The notes under the pieces were generated by a model. That model searched no databases and was not told where the DNA came from. It was given only the letters and a program-made list of their open reading frames with translations. A program made the translations under genes and the position numbers. Of a stretch of 64,000 nucleotides of DNA, positions 10,456 through 18,490 are shown one piece after another. Location: positions 1 to 64,000 of the forward strand of contig NZ_JAAABN010000013.1 in assembly GCF_011516765.1 (NCBI RefSeq). The letters are read 5' to 3'. The stretch is from Acetobacter sicerae (GTDB taxonomy: Bacteria; Pseudomonadota; Alphaproteobacteria; Acetobacterales; Acetobacteraceae). Each line of letters starts with the position of its first letter. The stretch's first letter is position 1.

Positions 10456-11029
10456 CAGCTGCGCTCTCCAGAGCGCGGCAGACGGCGAGCCCTCCCCTTT
10501 CGGGGCCGGGCTCTTCCCCTTCCCTCCCACCCAGTGGGAGGAGGACACCGGAACAGATGACAATGGTCCCGAGATCATTGTCGAGGACACGGGGTGGCGG
10601 GCTGCCGTCCCCCATGTAGAGCGTCTGGTGCGACGCGCCAGCGACGCCAGTCTCGTCTGGATGGAGCGCCGTTTTTCCGGAGTAGCCCTTGTGCTTCCGG
10701 AAACGATCGTCCTGTCCTCGGACAGGGTCGTGAAGAAGCTCAATGCGCGTCATCGCGGCCGCAACAAGCCGACCAATGTCCTGACATTCGAGCCGCCGCC
10801 CGGTTATCCCGGTGGTGAAATCATCCTTGCTCTGGGTGTTGTGTGCAGGGAAGCCAAGGCTGCCAGAAAACCTGTTGCGCATCATCTGGCGCATCTGATC
10901 GCGCACGGTGTCCTTCATCTCAGCGGGCATGATCACCATGAAGCCGGAGATGCGCGACGCATGGAGATGGAGGAAGCCCGCGTTCTGGCAATGATGGGCC
11001 TTCCCAACCCGTGGAAATCCCGGACATGA
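10436..11029 (+). CDS. ybeY: Endoribonuclease YbeY with unusual N-terminal extension
   Basis: YbeY is a zinc-dependent endoribonuclease needed for 16S rRNA 3'-end maturation and ribosome quality control. The metal motif [11 protein letters not shown] gives ligands His157, His161 and His167. The conserved domain begins only near residue 46 ([10 protein letters not shown]); the first 45 residues are Pro/Gly/Ser-rich and are encoded by a stretch holding three consecutive hairpins. The ATG at 10436 has GGGAG five bases upstream and is the only ordinary start I see in frame before the domain. The stop forms an ATGA overlap with corC. An alternative is that translation really begins beyond the hairpins at a non-standard codon. 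Confidence 0.92.
   Translation: MEPPSTDSCALQSAADGEPSPFGAGLFPFPPTQWEEDTGTDDNGPEIIVEDTGWRAAVPHVERLVRRASDASLVWMERRFSGVALVLPETIVLSSDRVVKKLNARHRGRNKPTNVLTFEPPPGYPGGEIILALGVVCREAKAARKPVAHHLAHLIAHGVLHLSGHDHHEAGDARRMEMEEARVLAMMGLPNPWKSRT
10461..10541 (+). repeat. Three consecutive hairpins at the phoH/ybeY junction
   Basis: Three inverted repeats lie back to back. The first is GCGCTCT/AGAGCGC (10461-10476, 2-base loop). The second is GAGCCC/GGGCTC with an inner CCCC/GGGG (10487-10513). The third is CCTCCCAC/GTGGGAGG (10523-10541, 3-base loop). They begin six bases after the phoH stop codon and fall within the poorly conserved first 45 codons of ybeY. The array could act as an RNA-processing or stability element between cistrons, or be a repeat insertion that became translated. 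Confidence 0.6.
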
Positions 11030-11955
11030 GCGACACAGACCATTCCAACGGCGTGAACGGGTCGCAGAAGACCCGAAAAGGGCTGTTTTCCCTTTTCGGC
11101 CGAAAGAAAGAACAGGGCGTCCGGCACTCCATTGCCGCACTGGTGCAGGAAGCGGCTGATGCTGGCGAAGGCGGTGATGAAGCGCCTGAACTGGACCGTC
11201 AGGAACGGGCGCTGATCGCCAATGTGCTGCGCCTGCGCGAAACCAGCGCTGATGACGTGATGGTGCCGCGCGCGGACATTGTGGCGATGCCCGTCGATAT
11301 CAGTCTCGACGACGCACTGGCGATGATGCGGCGTGAGAACCACTCGCGTATGCCGGTCTATCGCGGGCAGCTCGACGATATTGTCGGCATGATCCACGTG
11401 AAGGATCTGATCGCCTATGTCGGCACGAGTGAGGCGTTCAATCTTGAAACGCTGCTACGTCAGCCGCTGATGATCGCGCCGCAGATGCCGGTGCTTGATC
11501 TGTTGCTGATGATGCGGCAACGACAGGTCCATCTGGCGCTTGTGATCGACGAGTATGGCGGGATCGATGGCGTTGTCACTATTGAAGATCTGGTCGAAAC
11601 GATTGTCGGAGACATTTCCGACGAACATGACGAACCCACGGTCGCGTTGATTGTCGAACGGCCTGACGGCTCTTTTGACGTGGACGCCCGTTGCCCGGTG
11701 GAGACGTTCGAGGAACAGATCGGCCCGATCCTGACGGAAACCGAGCGGGAAGCGGAGATCGAAACCATTGGTGGTCTGGTCTTCCGGCTTGCAGGTCATG
11801 TTCCGACACGCGGTGAAGTTTTCAACCATGAAAGCGGTTTCGTTTTCCGCGTTCTGGATGCTGACGCCCGTCATATCCGCAAGGTTCGCGTCAGAAAACC
11901 GGCTGAAATTCAGACGCCTTCCGCCAGCACGGGAGCAGGCAGCAGCGAAAGCTGA
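11026..11955 (+). CDS. corC: CBS-domain transporter-associated protein, CorC/HlyC family
   Basis: This is a cytosolic CBS-pair protein of the CorC/HlyC family, implicated in magnesium and cobalt efflux or metal homeostasis. The 309-aa product has a charged N-terminus and a tandem CBS region at about residues 65-190 ([27 protein letters not shown]). A CorC/HlyC C-terminal domain lies at about 205-290 ([16 protein letters not shown]). The ATG at 11026 overlaps the ybeY stop as ATGA; a GTG at 11011 is less likely. In many Alphaproteobacteria lnt (apolipoprotein N-acyltransferase) comes next. Here the operon ends instead with a hairpin and a convergent lipoprotein gene. Confidence 0.93.
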   Translation: MSDTDHSNGVNGSQKTRKGLFSLFGRKKEQGVRHSIAALVQEAADAGEGGDEAPELDRQERALIANVLRLRETSADDVMVPRADIVAMPVDISLDDALAMMRRENHSRMPVYRGQLDDIVGMIHVKDLIAYVGTSEAFNLETLLRQPLMIAPQMPVLDLLLMMRQRQVHLALVIDEYGGIDGVVTIEDLVETIVGDISDEHDEPTVALIVERPDGSFDVDARCPVETFEEQIGPILTETEREAEIETIGGLVFRLAGHVPTRGEVFNHESGFVFRVLDADARHIRKVRVRKPAEIQTPSASTGAGSSES

Positions 11956-11968
11956 CACAGGAAACGCA

Positions 11969-12025
11969 GGGACGGACGAGAACCTCATCAAGAGGCTTTC
12001 ATCCGTCCCCGCAGGATTTCTTTTT
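11969..12025 (+). terminator. Probable terminator of the plsC-corC cluster
   Basis: An 8-base perfect stem GGGACGGA/TCCGTCCC (11969-11976 with 12002-12009, loop 25 bases) is followed after eight bases by the T-rich run TTTCTTTTT. It starts 13 bases after the corC stop. The long loop makes it less than textbook. Confidence 0.5.
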
Positions 12026-12051
12026 CCGAAAGCTGATGCCTTCAGGCTTCC

Positions 12052-12714
12052 TCAATACAGGAGGTAGCCGCTGATTTCCGCTTCGGGCTCAAGGTAATAC
12101 GGCACGAAAAATTCCGGATACCCCTCGGAATAGACATGATCAATGCCGCTGGGGGGCACCGCTGGTTTTACACCATGACTGGCGAGGCAACTGTAGAGCG
12201 TGCTGCGAAGCTGGTCGGAAGACAGTCCCGTCTGCTTCGTTCCCTGAAACAGATCTTCCGCATAAGGCATGCAGGGAGCAGGCGTATGGGCCAGCTTGTT
12301 TGCAATCTGCTTTTTCTTGTAGGCCGCGATATCGGCGTCAGACGCCCAGATTTTCAGCGTATTTGGTGAGGAAGGCTGGAACCACAGATCTCGCCAGCCG
12401 ATAGGCCCACCGTGGAAACGCGTTACGGCGATACCCGGCTCTTTCGTGCCATCTGCCCGCACGAGAGTGCCGTGGCACGCCAGAACCTGATAATGAGAGC
12501 CGAAGAGATGCCCTTTGATGGCGCCATCGGTAAAGGCCGTTGCCGGACTTGCCGGTTTGTTGGTCACTACATCAGGCATTGCTGTTGGCGCATTGGCAAT
12601 CGCGACGATTGACTGGTCCACTGCCGGTTCAGCGCAATAATTCTTCAGCGGGTCAACGGTATAGGAACATCCGGCCAGAAAGACGGTCAGAACAACGGGA
12701 ATATAAGATTTCAT
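12052..12714 (-). CDS. Hypothetical lipoprotein
   Basis: I do not recognise the family. The 220-aa product begins with a short basic start and a hydrophobic core ending in a lipobox (FLAGC, Cys16), so it is predicted to be lipidated and exported. The mature part has several cysteines (NYCAEP, LACHG, APCMPY, YSCLASHG) that could form disulfides in the periplasm. A Trp/Pro-rich middle follows, and the C-terminus is tyrosine-rich and ends GYLLY. The ribosome site is weak. It is convergent with corC and stands alone. The clear signal peptide and coherent composition support a real gene. Confidence 0.8.
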   Translation of the reverse strand: MKSYIPVVLTVFLAGCSYTVDPLKNYCAEPAVDQSIVAIANAPTAMPDVVTNKPASPATAFTDGAIKGHLFGSHYQVLACHGTLVRADGTKEPGIAVTRFHGGPIGWRDLWFQPSSPNTLKIWASDADIAAYKKKQIANKLAHTPAPCMPYAEDLFQGTKQTGLSSDQLRSTLYSCLASHGVKPAVPPSGIDHVYSEGYPEFFVPYYLEPEAEISGYLLY

Positions 12715-12852
12715 CGGTTTGACTCGCGGAAATATCCCTGTCAGGCCACAGGAGAAACCCCGCCGCCTTTTGACTGCGAGGCGATAAAAACCTGTTTCTG
12801 CCTAACCTTCGGTTTCCCACTGGTCAATCACTCACAGTGTGAAGGGAGCCAT

Positions 12853-13230
12853 TCATTCTCCGGCAAGCTCCCGGAACCGCGCGAAATCCGGCTGCCCGTC
12901 AAACAGGAACAGCATGTAATAATCAAGGTAATGCCGCCGGTTGCGCGCCACCTTCGTATAAAAGGGATAGACATCAAACGGACCCAGCATGTCTTCCGGA
13001 TGAGGTTCACTCTCCAGAATACATCTTGCCCTGAACAACGGGGCGTAGGTGGCGGAATTCTCCGCGTCACGTCTGCGCACGTGATAAAGATTCTTTCGAA
13101 AATGCCTCAACCTGTCAGGAAGGATGAACACAATGCCTTTTTCGATGAAGGGGCGAGGCAGATCCTCGGCCCTCATATAACGCAGGCTTTCCGGCATATC
13201 GCAGAACCAGGGATGATCCTGAACGATCAC
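12853..13230 (-). CDS. Small hypothetical protein
   Basis: This frame encodes 125 aa from a GTG start with GGGATGAAAC just in front. The product is rich in Tyr, Phe, Arg and Asp (for example YPFYTKVARNRRHYLDYYM), with a soluble-protein composition and no signal peptide or membrane segment. I recognise no family. Its support is the length, the ribosome site and the absence of a competing frame on the other strand. It lies upstream of the lipoprotein gene on the same strand, 138 bases away. Confidence 0.5.
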   Translation of the reverse strand: MIVQDHPWFCDMPESLRYMRAEDLPRPFIEKGIVFILPDRLRHFRKNLYHVRRRDAENSATYAPLFRARCILESEPHPEDMLGPFDVYPFYTKVARNRRHYLDYYMLFLFDGQPDFARFRELAGE

Positions 13231-13507
13231 GTTTCATCCCCGGTCATTAGAACACAAGTCATATGTTAGGTAACGCATGCGGCGTAATCCAATATCCATA
13301 AAATCTGACAAAGCATAGGGTGTCGTGACAGATAAGCCGAACCTGCCCTGAAACATAATACGAGTTCACTTCGCTTACAGAAGACGGGGCAGCCATCGTC
13401 TATTTTACGGACAGTTGCATCCCCTAAAAGCGGCTTGATCTCAACCTTTATGAGACGGCCCCATAACTGCACGGTAGATGATTATACCCGGTAGGACTCT
13501 CCGTGCA

Positions 13508-14089
13508 TTACGATGCCGAGGTTCGTGATCCGGCGATGAGAATGTCCACAAGGCGCTTCGCACTGTTCTCCCAGCCCGGACCGGCCGAATAGTTCGAAAC
13601 ACCCGCCAGAGCCCTGAGCAGATCGATTGGCTCGACGTCATTACGCATGTCGCCGCTCGCGACTGCGGTCGTCATAAGCTGGTCGATTGCGTTCTGGAGA
13701 ACCGTGCTGGAGTGGGCATAAAGTGCGCTCGTTCCTCCAACCAGCCCATTGAGGGCAGGAGCGATCATCTGCTTGGCGGCTATATAATCCACAAACAACC
13801 GCATCCATGCCCGCAGGGCTTCCACCGGCGGATGCTGCGCGGCAAGGGCCGGCACAGCCTCGGCAAGACGGTCCAGTTCAATCCGATAAACCGCCTCGAT
13901 CAGCGCATCGCGATTGGGAAAGTGACGGTAAAGCGTTCCGATCCCCACCCCTGCACGACGGGCAATTTCATCCAGCGCGATATCGACTTCCCCCGCAGTG
14001 AACGCTGTCCTGGCCACTGTCAGCAGGTTTTCCCTGTTGCGTTGCCCATCGCTGCGCGGCCGGCGGGGCGGCTTTTTTTCGTCGGTCAC
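13508..14089 (-). CDS. TetR-family transcriptional regulator
   Basis: This is a repressor of the TetR family, 193 aa. The N-terminal helix-turn-helix covers about residues 20-65 (IALDEIARRAGVGIGTLYRHFPNRDALIEAVY), followed by a helical ligand-binding domain with a SBP/TetR_C-like pattern. The frame is open upstream, but the GTG at 14089 has GAGGG seven bases before it and fits the usual N-terminal length, so it is taken as the start. The gene diverges from the SDR gene at 14209, and the 119 bases between hold two copies of a 17-base palindrome-like motif. Control of both genes by this repressor is the natural inference. Confidence 0.92.
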   Translation of the reverse strand: MTDEKKPPRRPRSDGQRNRENLLTVARTAFTAGEVDIALDEIARRAGVGIGTLYRHFPNRDALIEAVYRIELDRLAEAVPALAAQHPPVEALRAWMRLFVDYIAAKQMIAPALNGLVGGTSALYAHSSTVLQNAIDQLMTTAVASGDMRNDVEPIDLLRALAGVSNYSAGPGWENSAKRLVDILIAGSRTSAS

Positions 14090-14107
14090 CAGTTTCCCTC
14101 TTGTTAA

Positions 14108-14150
14108 GCGGAGGATTCCTCCGCATATACAAAGCGGAGCCATGCTCCAT
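14108..14150. promoter_or_regulatory. Twin operator-like palindromes for the TetR regulator
   Basis: Two 17-base sites fit GCGGAG-N5-CTCCRY. The first is 14108-14124 (GCGGAGGATTCCTCCGC, a perfect inverted repeat about a central base). The second is 14134-14150 (GCGGAGCCATGCTCCAT, arms imperfect at the ends). They are 26 bases centre to centre. They start 19 bases from the TetR start codon and end 58 bases before the SDR start. Position and symmetry are typical of TetR operators, but binding is inferred. Confidence 0.7.
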
Positions 14151-14208
14151 ATAACATCCTGACTGCCGCCTCGGCAAAAACGGATGTATCCTTTCAAGGA
14201 GTCCTTCC

Positions 14209-15189
14209 ATGACACAGATTTTTGGCGCGAGTTCGACAACGGAAGATGTGCTCTCCGGCGTATCCCTGAAGGGCAAACGTGTCCTCGTGACGGGTGTTTC
14301 TGCCGGTCTGGGCGTTGAAACCGCGCGCGCTCTTGCTGCGCACGGCGCGCAGGTGGTGGGGGCCGCTCGTAACCTGACAAAGGCAGAACACGCTACCACA
14401 CAGGTTCGTGCAGACGCGGAGCGTGGAGAAGGGAGTTTTGAACTGGTCGCTCTGGATCTTGCAGACCTGACCAGTGTTCGCGCCTGCGCCGACCAATTGA
14501 ACGCCACCGGTCTCCCTTTCGATCTGGTGATCGCCAATGCGGGCGTGATGGCCACGCCGTTCGGCCATACCAGGGACGGGTTCGAGACGCAGTTCGGGAC
14601 CAATCATCTGGGACACTTCGTTCTCATCAACCGGATCGCGGGACTGATACGTACGGGCGCCCGACTGGTCAATGTCTCTTCGGCCGGACATCGCTTCGCG
14701 GATGTTGACCTGAACGATCCGAATTTTGAGCATACTCCGTACGATCCATTCATCGCCTACGGGCGCTCGAAGACAGCCAATATCCTGTCTGCCGTTGCTT
14801 TCGATGCACGACACCGTGCACGCGGCGTGCGCGCCACAGCGATCCATCCGGGTGGCATCCTGACCGAACTGACGCGCTATATGCCAGCAGGCGGCATTGA
14901 GGCGATGGTGGCCAGAATCAACGAACAGGCTGCGGCTGAAGGCAAGCCGCCGTTCCAGTTCAAAACCATTCCACAGGGGGCGGCCACCTCAGTCTGGGCT
15001 GGCGTAGTGGCGGAAGCTGACGAGGTTGGCGGTCATTACTGCGAAGACTGCCACGTAAGCCCCATCGTGCCCGATGATCAGTCAAGCAGTCTGGTCAGTG
15101 AGGGCGTGCGGGCCTACGCAGTTGATCCCGTGCATGCTGAGGCTTTATGGGCAAAAAGCGAGGAAATGGTTGGGGAAAAATTCTCCTGA
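14209..15189 (+). CDS. SDR-family oxidoreductase, retinol-dehydrogenase-like
   Basis: This is a cytosolic NAD(P)-dependent short-chain dehydrogenase of 326 aa, in the long retinol-dehydrogenase/protochlorophyllide-reductase-like branch. The cofactor motif TGVSAGLG is near residues 28-35. The NAG element is ANAGVMATPF near 109, the catalytic serine is in NVSSAGH, and the YxxxK pair appears as YGRSK near residue 184. The substrate cannot be told from sequence. AAGGAG stands seven bases before the ATG. Divergence from a TetR gene with shared operators suggests induction by a small organic compound or xenobiotic aldehyde or ketone. Confidence 0.9.
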   Translation: MTQIFGASSTTEDVLSGVSLKGKRVLVTGVSAGLGVETARALAAHGAQVVGAARNLTKAEHATTQVRADAERGEGSFELVALDLADLTSVRACADQLNATGLPFDLVIANAGVMATPFGHTRDGFETQFGTNHLGHFVLINRIAGLIRTGARLVNVSSAGHRFADVDLNDPNFEHTPYDPFIAYGRSKTANILSAVAFDARHRARGVRATAIHPGGILTELTRYMPAGGIEAMVARINEQAAAEGKPPFQFKTIPQGAATSVWAGVVAEADEVGGHYCEDCHVSPIVPDDQSSSLVSEGVRAYAVDPVHAEALWAKSEEMVGEKFS

Positions 15190-15748
15190 GACATGAGCGG
15201 CCCCTGTTTCTGGCATTGGCGATACGCCTGATATCCAGACAGATATTTACCGATTTATATGACCGGAGCGCAGGGAGACGGAAAATGTCTTCCTGCGCTT
15301 TCCTGCAATGACATGCGTGCAATAGATGACCATGCTCGAAATTTTCGCTTTCCGGGCCAGAGCTACAATTTCAAAACAGCTTACACGTTCCCGGTCTATT
15401 CTCTGGCGTCCGCTTTCGCGTTTGCGTCCAACAACATCACGCATACCTGAGTTACAAGCACAACTGAGTCACAGACAACGGTCATGCTTCCTGAAGTCAC
15501 TTTTCCATTCGTCCAGAGCGAGGTGTGCAATCAGAAAAATCCTGATCATGGCAAGAATTTATCGTGCTGGCGGGGATTAAGCTCAACCATCCTGTATGCA
15601 GATACAGGCAAGGAAAACAATAGAACAAAATCCCCTTCGCCGCCTTCCCACAAGCTGGCTAATTTTCCAGATGTCTGAAATCCAGTCGTGACCAGTAATA
15701 ATCAGCAAGGATATGAAGAATGATCGTCAGGCACCCCACCAGCCGCTC
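15190..15748. other. Gene-poor region, nothing convincing
   Basis: About 560 bases between the SDR and MFS genes. Short open frames exist on the plus strand (for example 15484-15678), but none has a good ribosome site or protein-like composition. The one clear structure is the hairpin listed at 15267-15299. The base composition is more AT-rich than the flanks, consistent with decayed sequence. Confidence 0.5.
15267..15299 (+). terminator. Hairpin after the SDR gene, possible terminator
   Basis: An 8-base stem AGCGCAGG/CCTGCGCT (15267-15274 with 15292-15299) with a possible inner GAC/GTC pairing lies 78 bases beyond the SDR stop. Only a short T run follows, so termination is uncertain. Confidence 0.4.
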
Positions 15749-16999
15749 CTAGCGTAATCCAGTCAGAGCAGGCCGCCGCGTCGAGGCAATCTCATCCTCC
15801 TGCGTTTCCGGCATCGCAAACAGGAAGAGGAAAAAGACAGCGGTCCCGCTACCTGCCAGCGCCAGAAATGCCGGATTGAACCCATAAGCGGACGTCAACC
15901 AGCCTCCGACAAAATTCGAAAGCAAGGCTCCCACGGTGCCAACAGCAAGTCCCACACCAATGAGCAGATTCCGACGTCCCCCCTTCTCCGCCAGATCCGA
16001 CATGATGGCATAAAAGAGTACCAGAATAATGCCCGAGGAGATGCCATCCAGAATCTGGGCCAGACACATGACGGGCCAGCTGGCGCTCCAGAAAACCATC
16101 AGATCACGCAATGGCTGCATCGCCAGAGCAACCAGAAAGAGCGGTTTTCGTCGGCATGATCCGGCAGTCCGTCCAACCAGAAAGGCGACCGGCACCATGG
16201 TCGCCTGCGCGACAATAATGCAGACGGCCGTCATGAAAGGCACACTGCCAAAGTGATAGACGGCATGCCGTTCAATCATGAGCGGAACGGTTGCGCCATT
16301 CGCCAGATTGAACAGCAGGAGGCAGATCAGAAAGATGAGCAATGGAGCATTGGTCAACACATGGATGACTTTCCGCCCCTTTGCGACACCCGATTCTGGA
16401 GCACCCGACGCAGCCTCCTGCGCATCGGCTCGGCCTGTAAGCCGCACCACTAGCAGGAGGCTGATTCCCGCCAGTCCTCCGATGGCCCATAAAGGTGTGA
16501 GCGGTCCCGCCATCGTGCCCACGACGCACATGAAGCAGGCGACCAGTGCGTTGCCCATATGGTTGAACGACTCATTGCGCCCCATACGCGCCATATAACC
16601 GCCGGGGCCAGCGGTCTCGCGACTGATCGCCGCCAGCAATGGCGAGAACAGGGCTCCCGCGCCGCCGGCAAGAAAATGGATGCAGACAATCTGCCAGAAG
16701 CCGGGAAACAGAGCGGCGACCGAGACCGAGAAGATTGTCACAAGGCAGCAGCCTGCCAGGATGAGCCTGCGCGAAGACAGCCTGTCGAGCGCCCATCCCC
16801 CCAGCAGACGTGCAATCACCGCTCCTGCGCCACCCGACGCAATCGCCATGCCGATATCGGACGACGGCCATCCATAGGCTGCAAGAAGGCCGGTCAGGAA
16901 CGCGCCGAGATTGTCCTGTACGTCCGCCAGCAGAAAGCTGATACCATCAAGGGCAAGATTATCCCGACGGCGAAGTGTGTCTGTCTCATGGCTGATCAT
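15749..16999 (-). CDS. Major facilitator superfamily transporter
   Basis: This is a 416-aa inner-membrane carrier with about 12 hydrophobic segments and a central cytoplasmic loop (about residues 190-215). The 2-3 loop motif A-like sequence is LLGGWALDRLSSRR. The second half repeats the fold, with Pro/Gly-rich helices such as QILDGISSGIILVLFYA. GGGGA lies four bases upstream of the ATG at 16999. The substrate is unknown. The fold and the company of TetR and SDR genes suggest efflux, but that is inference. Confidence 0.88.
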   Translation of the reverse strand: MISHETDTLRRRDNLALDGISFLLADVQDNLGAFLTGLLAAYGWPSSDIGMAIASGGAGAVIARLLGGWALDRLSSRRLILAGCCLVTIFSVSVAALFPGFWQIVCIHFLAGGAGALFSPLLAAISRETAGPGGYMARMGRNESFNHMGNALVACFMCVVGTMAGPLTPLWAIGGLAGISLLLVVRLTGRADAQEAASGAPESGVAKGRKVIHVLTNAPLLIFLICLLLFNLANGATVPLMIERHAVYHFGSVPFMTAVCIIVAQATMVPVAFLVGRTAGSCRRKPLFLVALAMQPLRDLMVFWSASWPVMCLAQILDGISSGIILVLFYAIMSDLAEKGGRRNLLIGVGLAVGTVGALLSNFVGGWLTSAYGFNPAFLALAGSGTAVFFLFLFAMPETQEDEIASTRRPALTGLR

Positions 17000-17366
17000 C
17001 GGTCCCCATCATCATTGTCTCTGGACCGCATCTGACTGCTCGATCTCAGCTTGGGCATATATCGCCATAGCGGCTGGCGCGTCGCCATGGCGGTCTGTCT
17101 CGCATAGCGAAAACAGAACCGGCAGGACTCCAGACGACCAATCAAAGTGTGTTTAGTGAAGCTGGTTGTCCGGGTCTGGAGCAGCGGTGACAACTGGTGC
17201 TGATATGGCGAAGAAACCGGTCGTTCCAGCAAGCATGAATGCTATGCCGTCAATGCAACCTCCCCTTCCCCGCTCTGGTCGAACTCATTGGGTCCGAAGG
17301 GCATGTCGTCCGACCAGCGGAGCGCACGCTCTTCGCGCTCCGCTGCTGTCCGCTGATACAGAAAGG
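17000..17366. other. Intergenic region, one hairpin only
   Basis: About 370 bases between two minus-strand genes. It should carry the MFS promoter. A minus-strand frame of 78 codons (16996-17232) overlaps the MFS start codon but has no ribosome site and an arginine- and serine-heavy composition, so I do not call it. The notable structure is the hairpin at 17315-17345. Confidence 0.45.
17315..17345 (-). terminator. Strong hairpin after the SDR gene
   Basis: An 11-base perfect stem CAGCGGAGCGC/GCGCTCCGCTG with a 9-base loop begins about 20 bases downstream of the SDR stop on the minus strand. No U tract follows, so it may be a Rho-assisted terminator or an mRNA-stabilising end rather than an intrinsic terminator. 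Confidence 0.45.
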
Positions 17367-18149
17367 TTATTGGGCCAGATATCCGCCATCGACCGGCAGC
17401 ACGGCGCCCGTGATGAAGGAAGCCTCGTCGGAAGCCAGGAACAGGATCGCGTTGGCAATCTCAACCGGCTTGCCCATCCGGCCCAGCGGGTGCATGGCGA
17501 CCACCTTTTCAATGCCTTCCTTGCCCATTTTGCCTACGGCTGGCGTGTCGATCGTGCCCGGAGCAACGGCGTTAACACGTACCCCCTTGTCAGCCAGATC
17601 AATGGCCAGATGCTTGGTCAAGCCCGAGGCGACGAACTTGGCAGGCCCATACACCGCCTGCCCTTGCTGGCCGGCGAAAGCGGAAATTGAAGACAGGCAG
17701 ACGATCGCCCCCTTCCCGGCTTTCACCATTTCAGCCGCGGCGTATTTGCAACTGAGGAACATGCCGCGTCCATCGACCGCCATCGTATGGTCCCACAGAT
17801 CGACTGTGGCGGACGCAAGATCGGCCTCAGGAATGATACCGGCATTGGCGACAAGAATATCAATTCTGCCAAAATGGGAGACGGCCTGATCCATCAGAGC
17901 CCGGACATCCGCTTCATGACTGACATCGCCTGTGACACCAATAGCCTGCCCTCCACGGCCAGTTATGTCCGCCACGAGTGTATCCAGCTTTTCCCTATCG
18001 AGATCGGCCAGCACCAGTCGCGCGCCTTCGCTCGCAAAACGTTCCGTTGTTGCGCGGCCTATGCCACTCGCCGCCCCGGTAATGACGGCGACCTTGTCCT
18101 GAATACGTCCAGAGGTCGAATGATCCGGACGTGTTTCATTTACGGACAT
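17367..18149 (-). CDS. SDR-family dehydrogenase (classical)
   Basis: This is a classical short-chain dehydrogenase of 260 aa. It carries TGAASGIG near residues 24-31, NNAG as VANAGIIPE near 98, catalytic Ser in CLSSISAFAG, and a YxxxK pair as YGPAK near residue 165. The C-terminal block DEASFITGAVLPVDGGYLAQ is characteristic of enzymes such as glucose 1-dehydrogenase and 3-oxoacyl-ACP reductase homologues. The ADLDREK acid after strand 2 favours NAD. Two ATGs lie close together; the second (18149) has AGGAG at ideal spacing, so it is taken as the start. The gene is divergent from the Tat-exported SDR at 18491. The substrate is unknown. Confidence 0.9.
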   Translation of the reverse strand: MSVNETRPDHSTSGRIQDKVAVITGAASGIGRATTERFASEGARLVLADLDREKLDTLVADITGRGGQAIGVTGDVSHEADVRALMDQAVSHFGRIDILVANAGIIPEADLASATVDLWDHTMAVDGRGMFLSCKYAAAEMVKAGKGAIVCLSSISAFAGQQGQAVYGPAKFVASGLTKHLAIDLADKGVRVNAVAPGTIDTPAVGKMGKEGIEKVVAMHPLGRMGKPVEIANAILFLASDEASFITGAVLPVDGGYLAQ

Positions 18150-18490
18150 TTTCATCTCCTGCGATGTGGGATGGGTAATGCCAATTAACGAAAGCAGGTC
18201 CCGTTAGGTTTCTTTTTCAGATGGATGTCCAGCGGCAGCCACTCCGGAAAATCGATAAAAGACAACGATCAGCCCATCAGATGCATGGCGGCTTTGCCCT
18301 GTCGGACCGGAACGAATGCCGACGCTCTGCGTATGAAAAACAGCAACAATTTTTCGGGGAGCCGCAGGCGATCACTTGCAAGCGGCTCTTTCCCACAGTG
18401 TCCCTGATACAAAGTCGGGGACGGATGTCGCTTGTTCGGGCGGTGGAATTACACCGTGAAATGGCGACACCCAACACGAAAGGAATGTCG
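18150..18490. promoter_or_regulatory. Divergent region between two SDR genes
   Basis: About 340 bases between divergently transcribed dehydrogenase genes, presumably holding both promoters. The plus-strand frame is open through most of it (from 18221), but without a ribosome site or homology. A GGAAC followed after 16 bases by CGTA (18308-18332) loosely resembles the alphaproteobacterial general-stress promoter (GGAAC-N16/17-CGTT), a weak match. Confidence 0.35.

Noticed and set aside
16996-17232. 78-codon minus-strand frame upstream of the MFS gene
   Set aside because: No ribosome site, overlaps the MFS start, and composition is not protein-like.
18221-18484. N-terminal extension of the Tat-type SDR
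   Set aside because: Open frame only; it would bury the Tat signal in the interior, and the ribosome site supports 18491.
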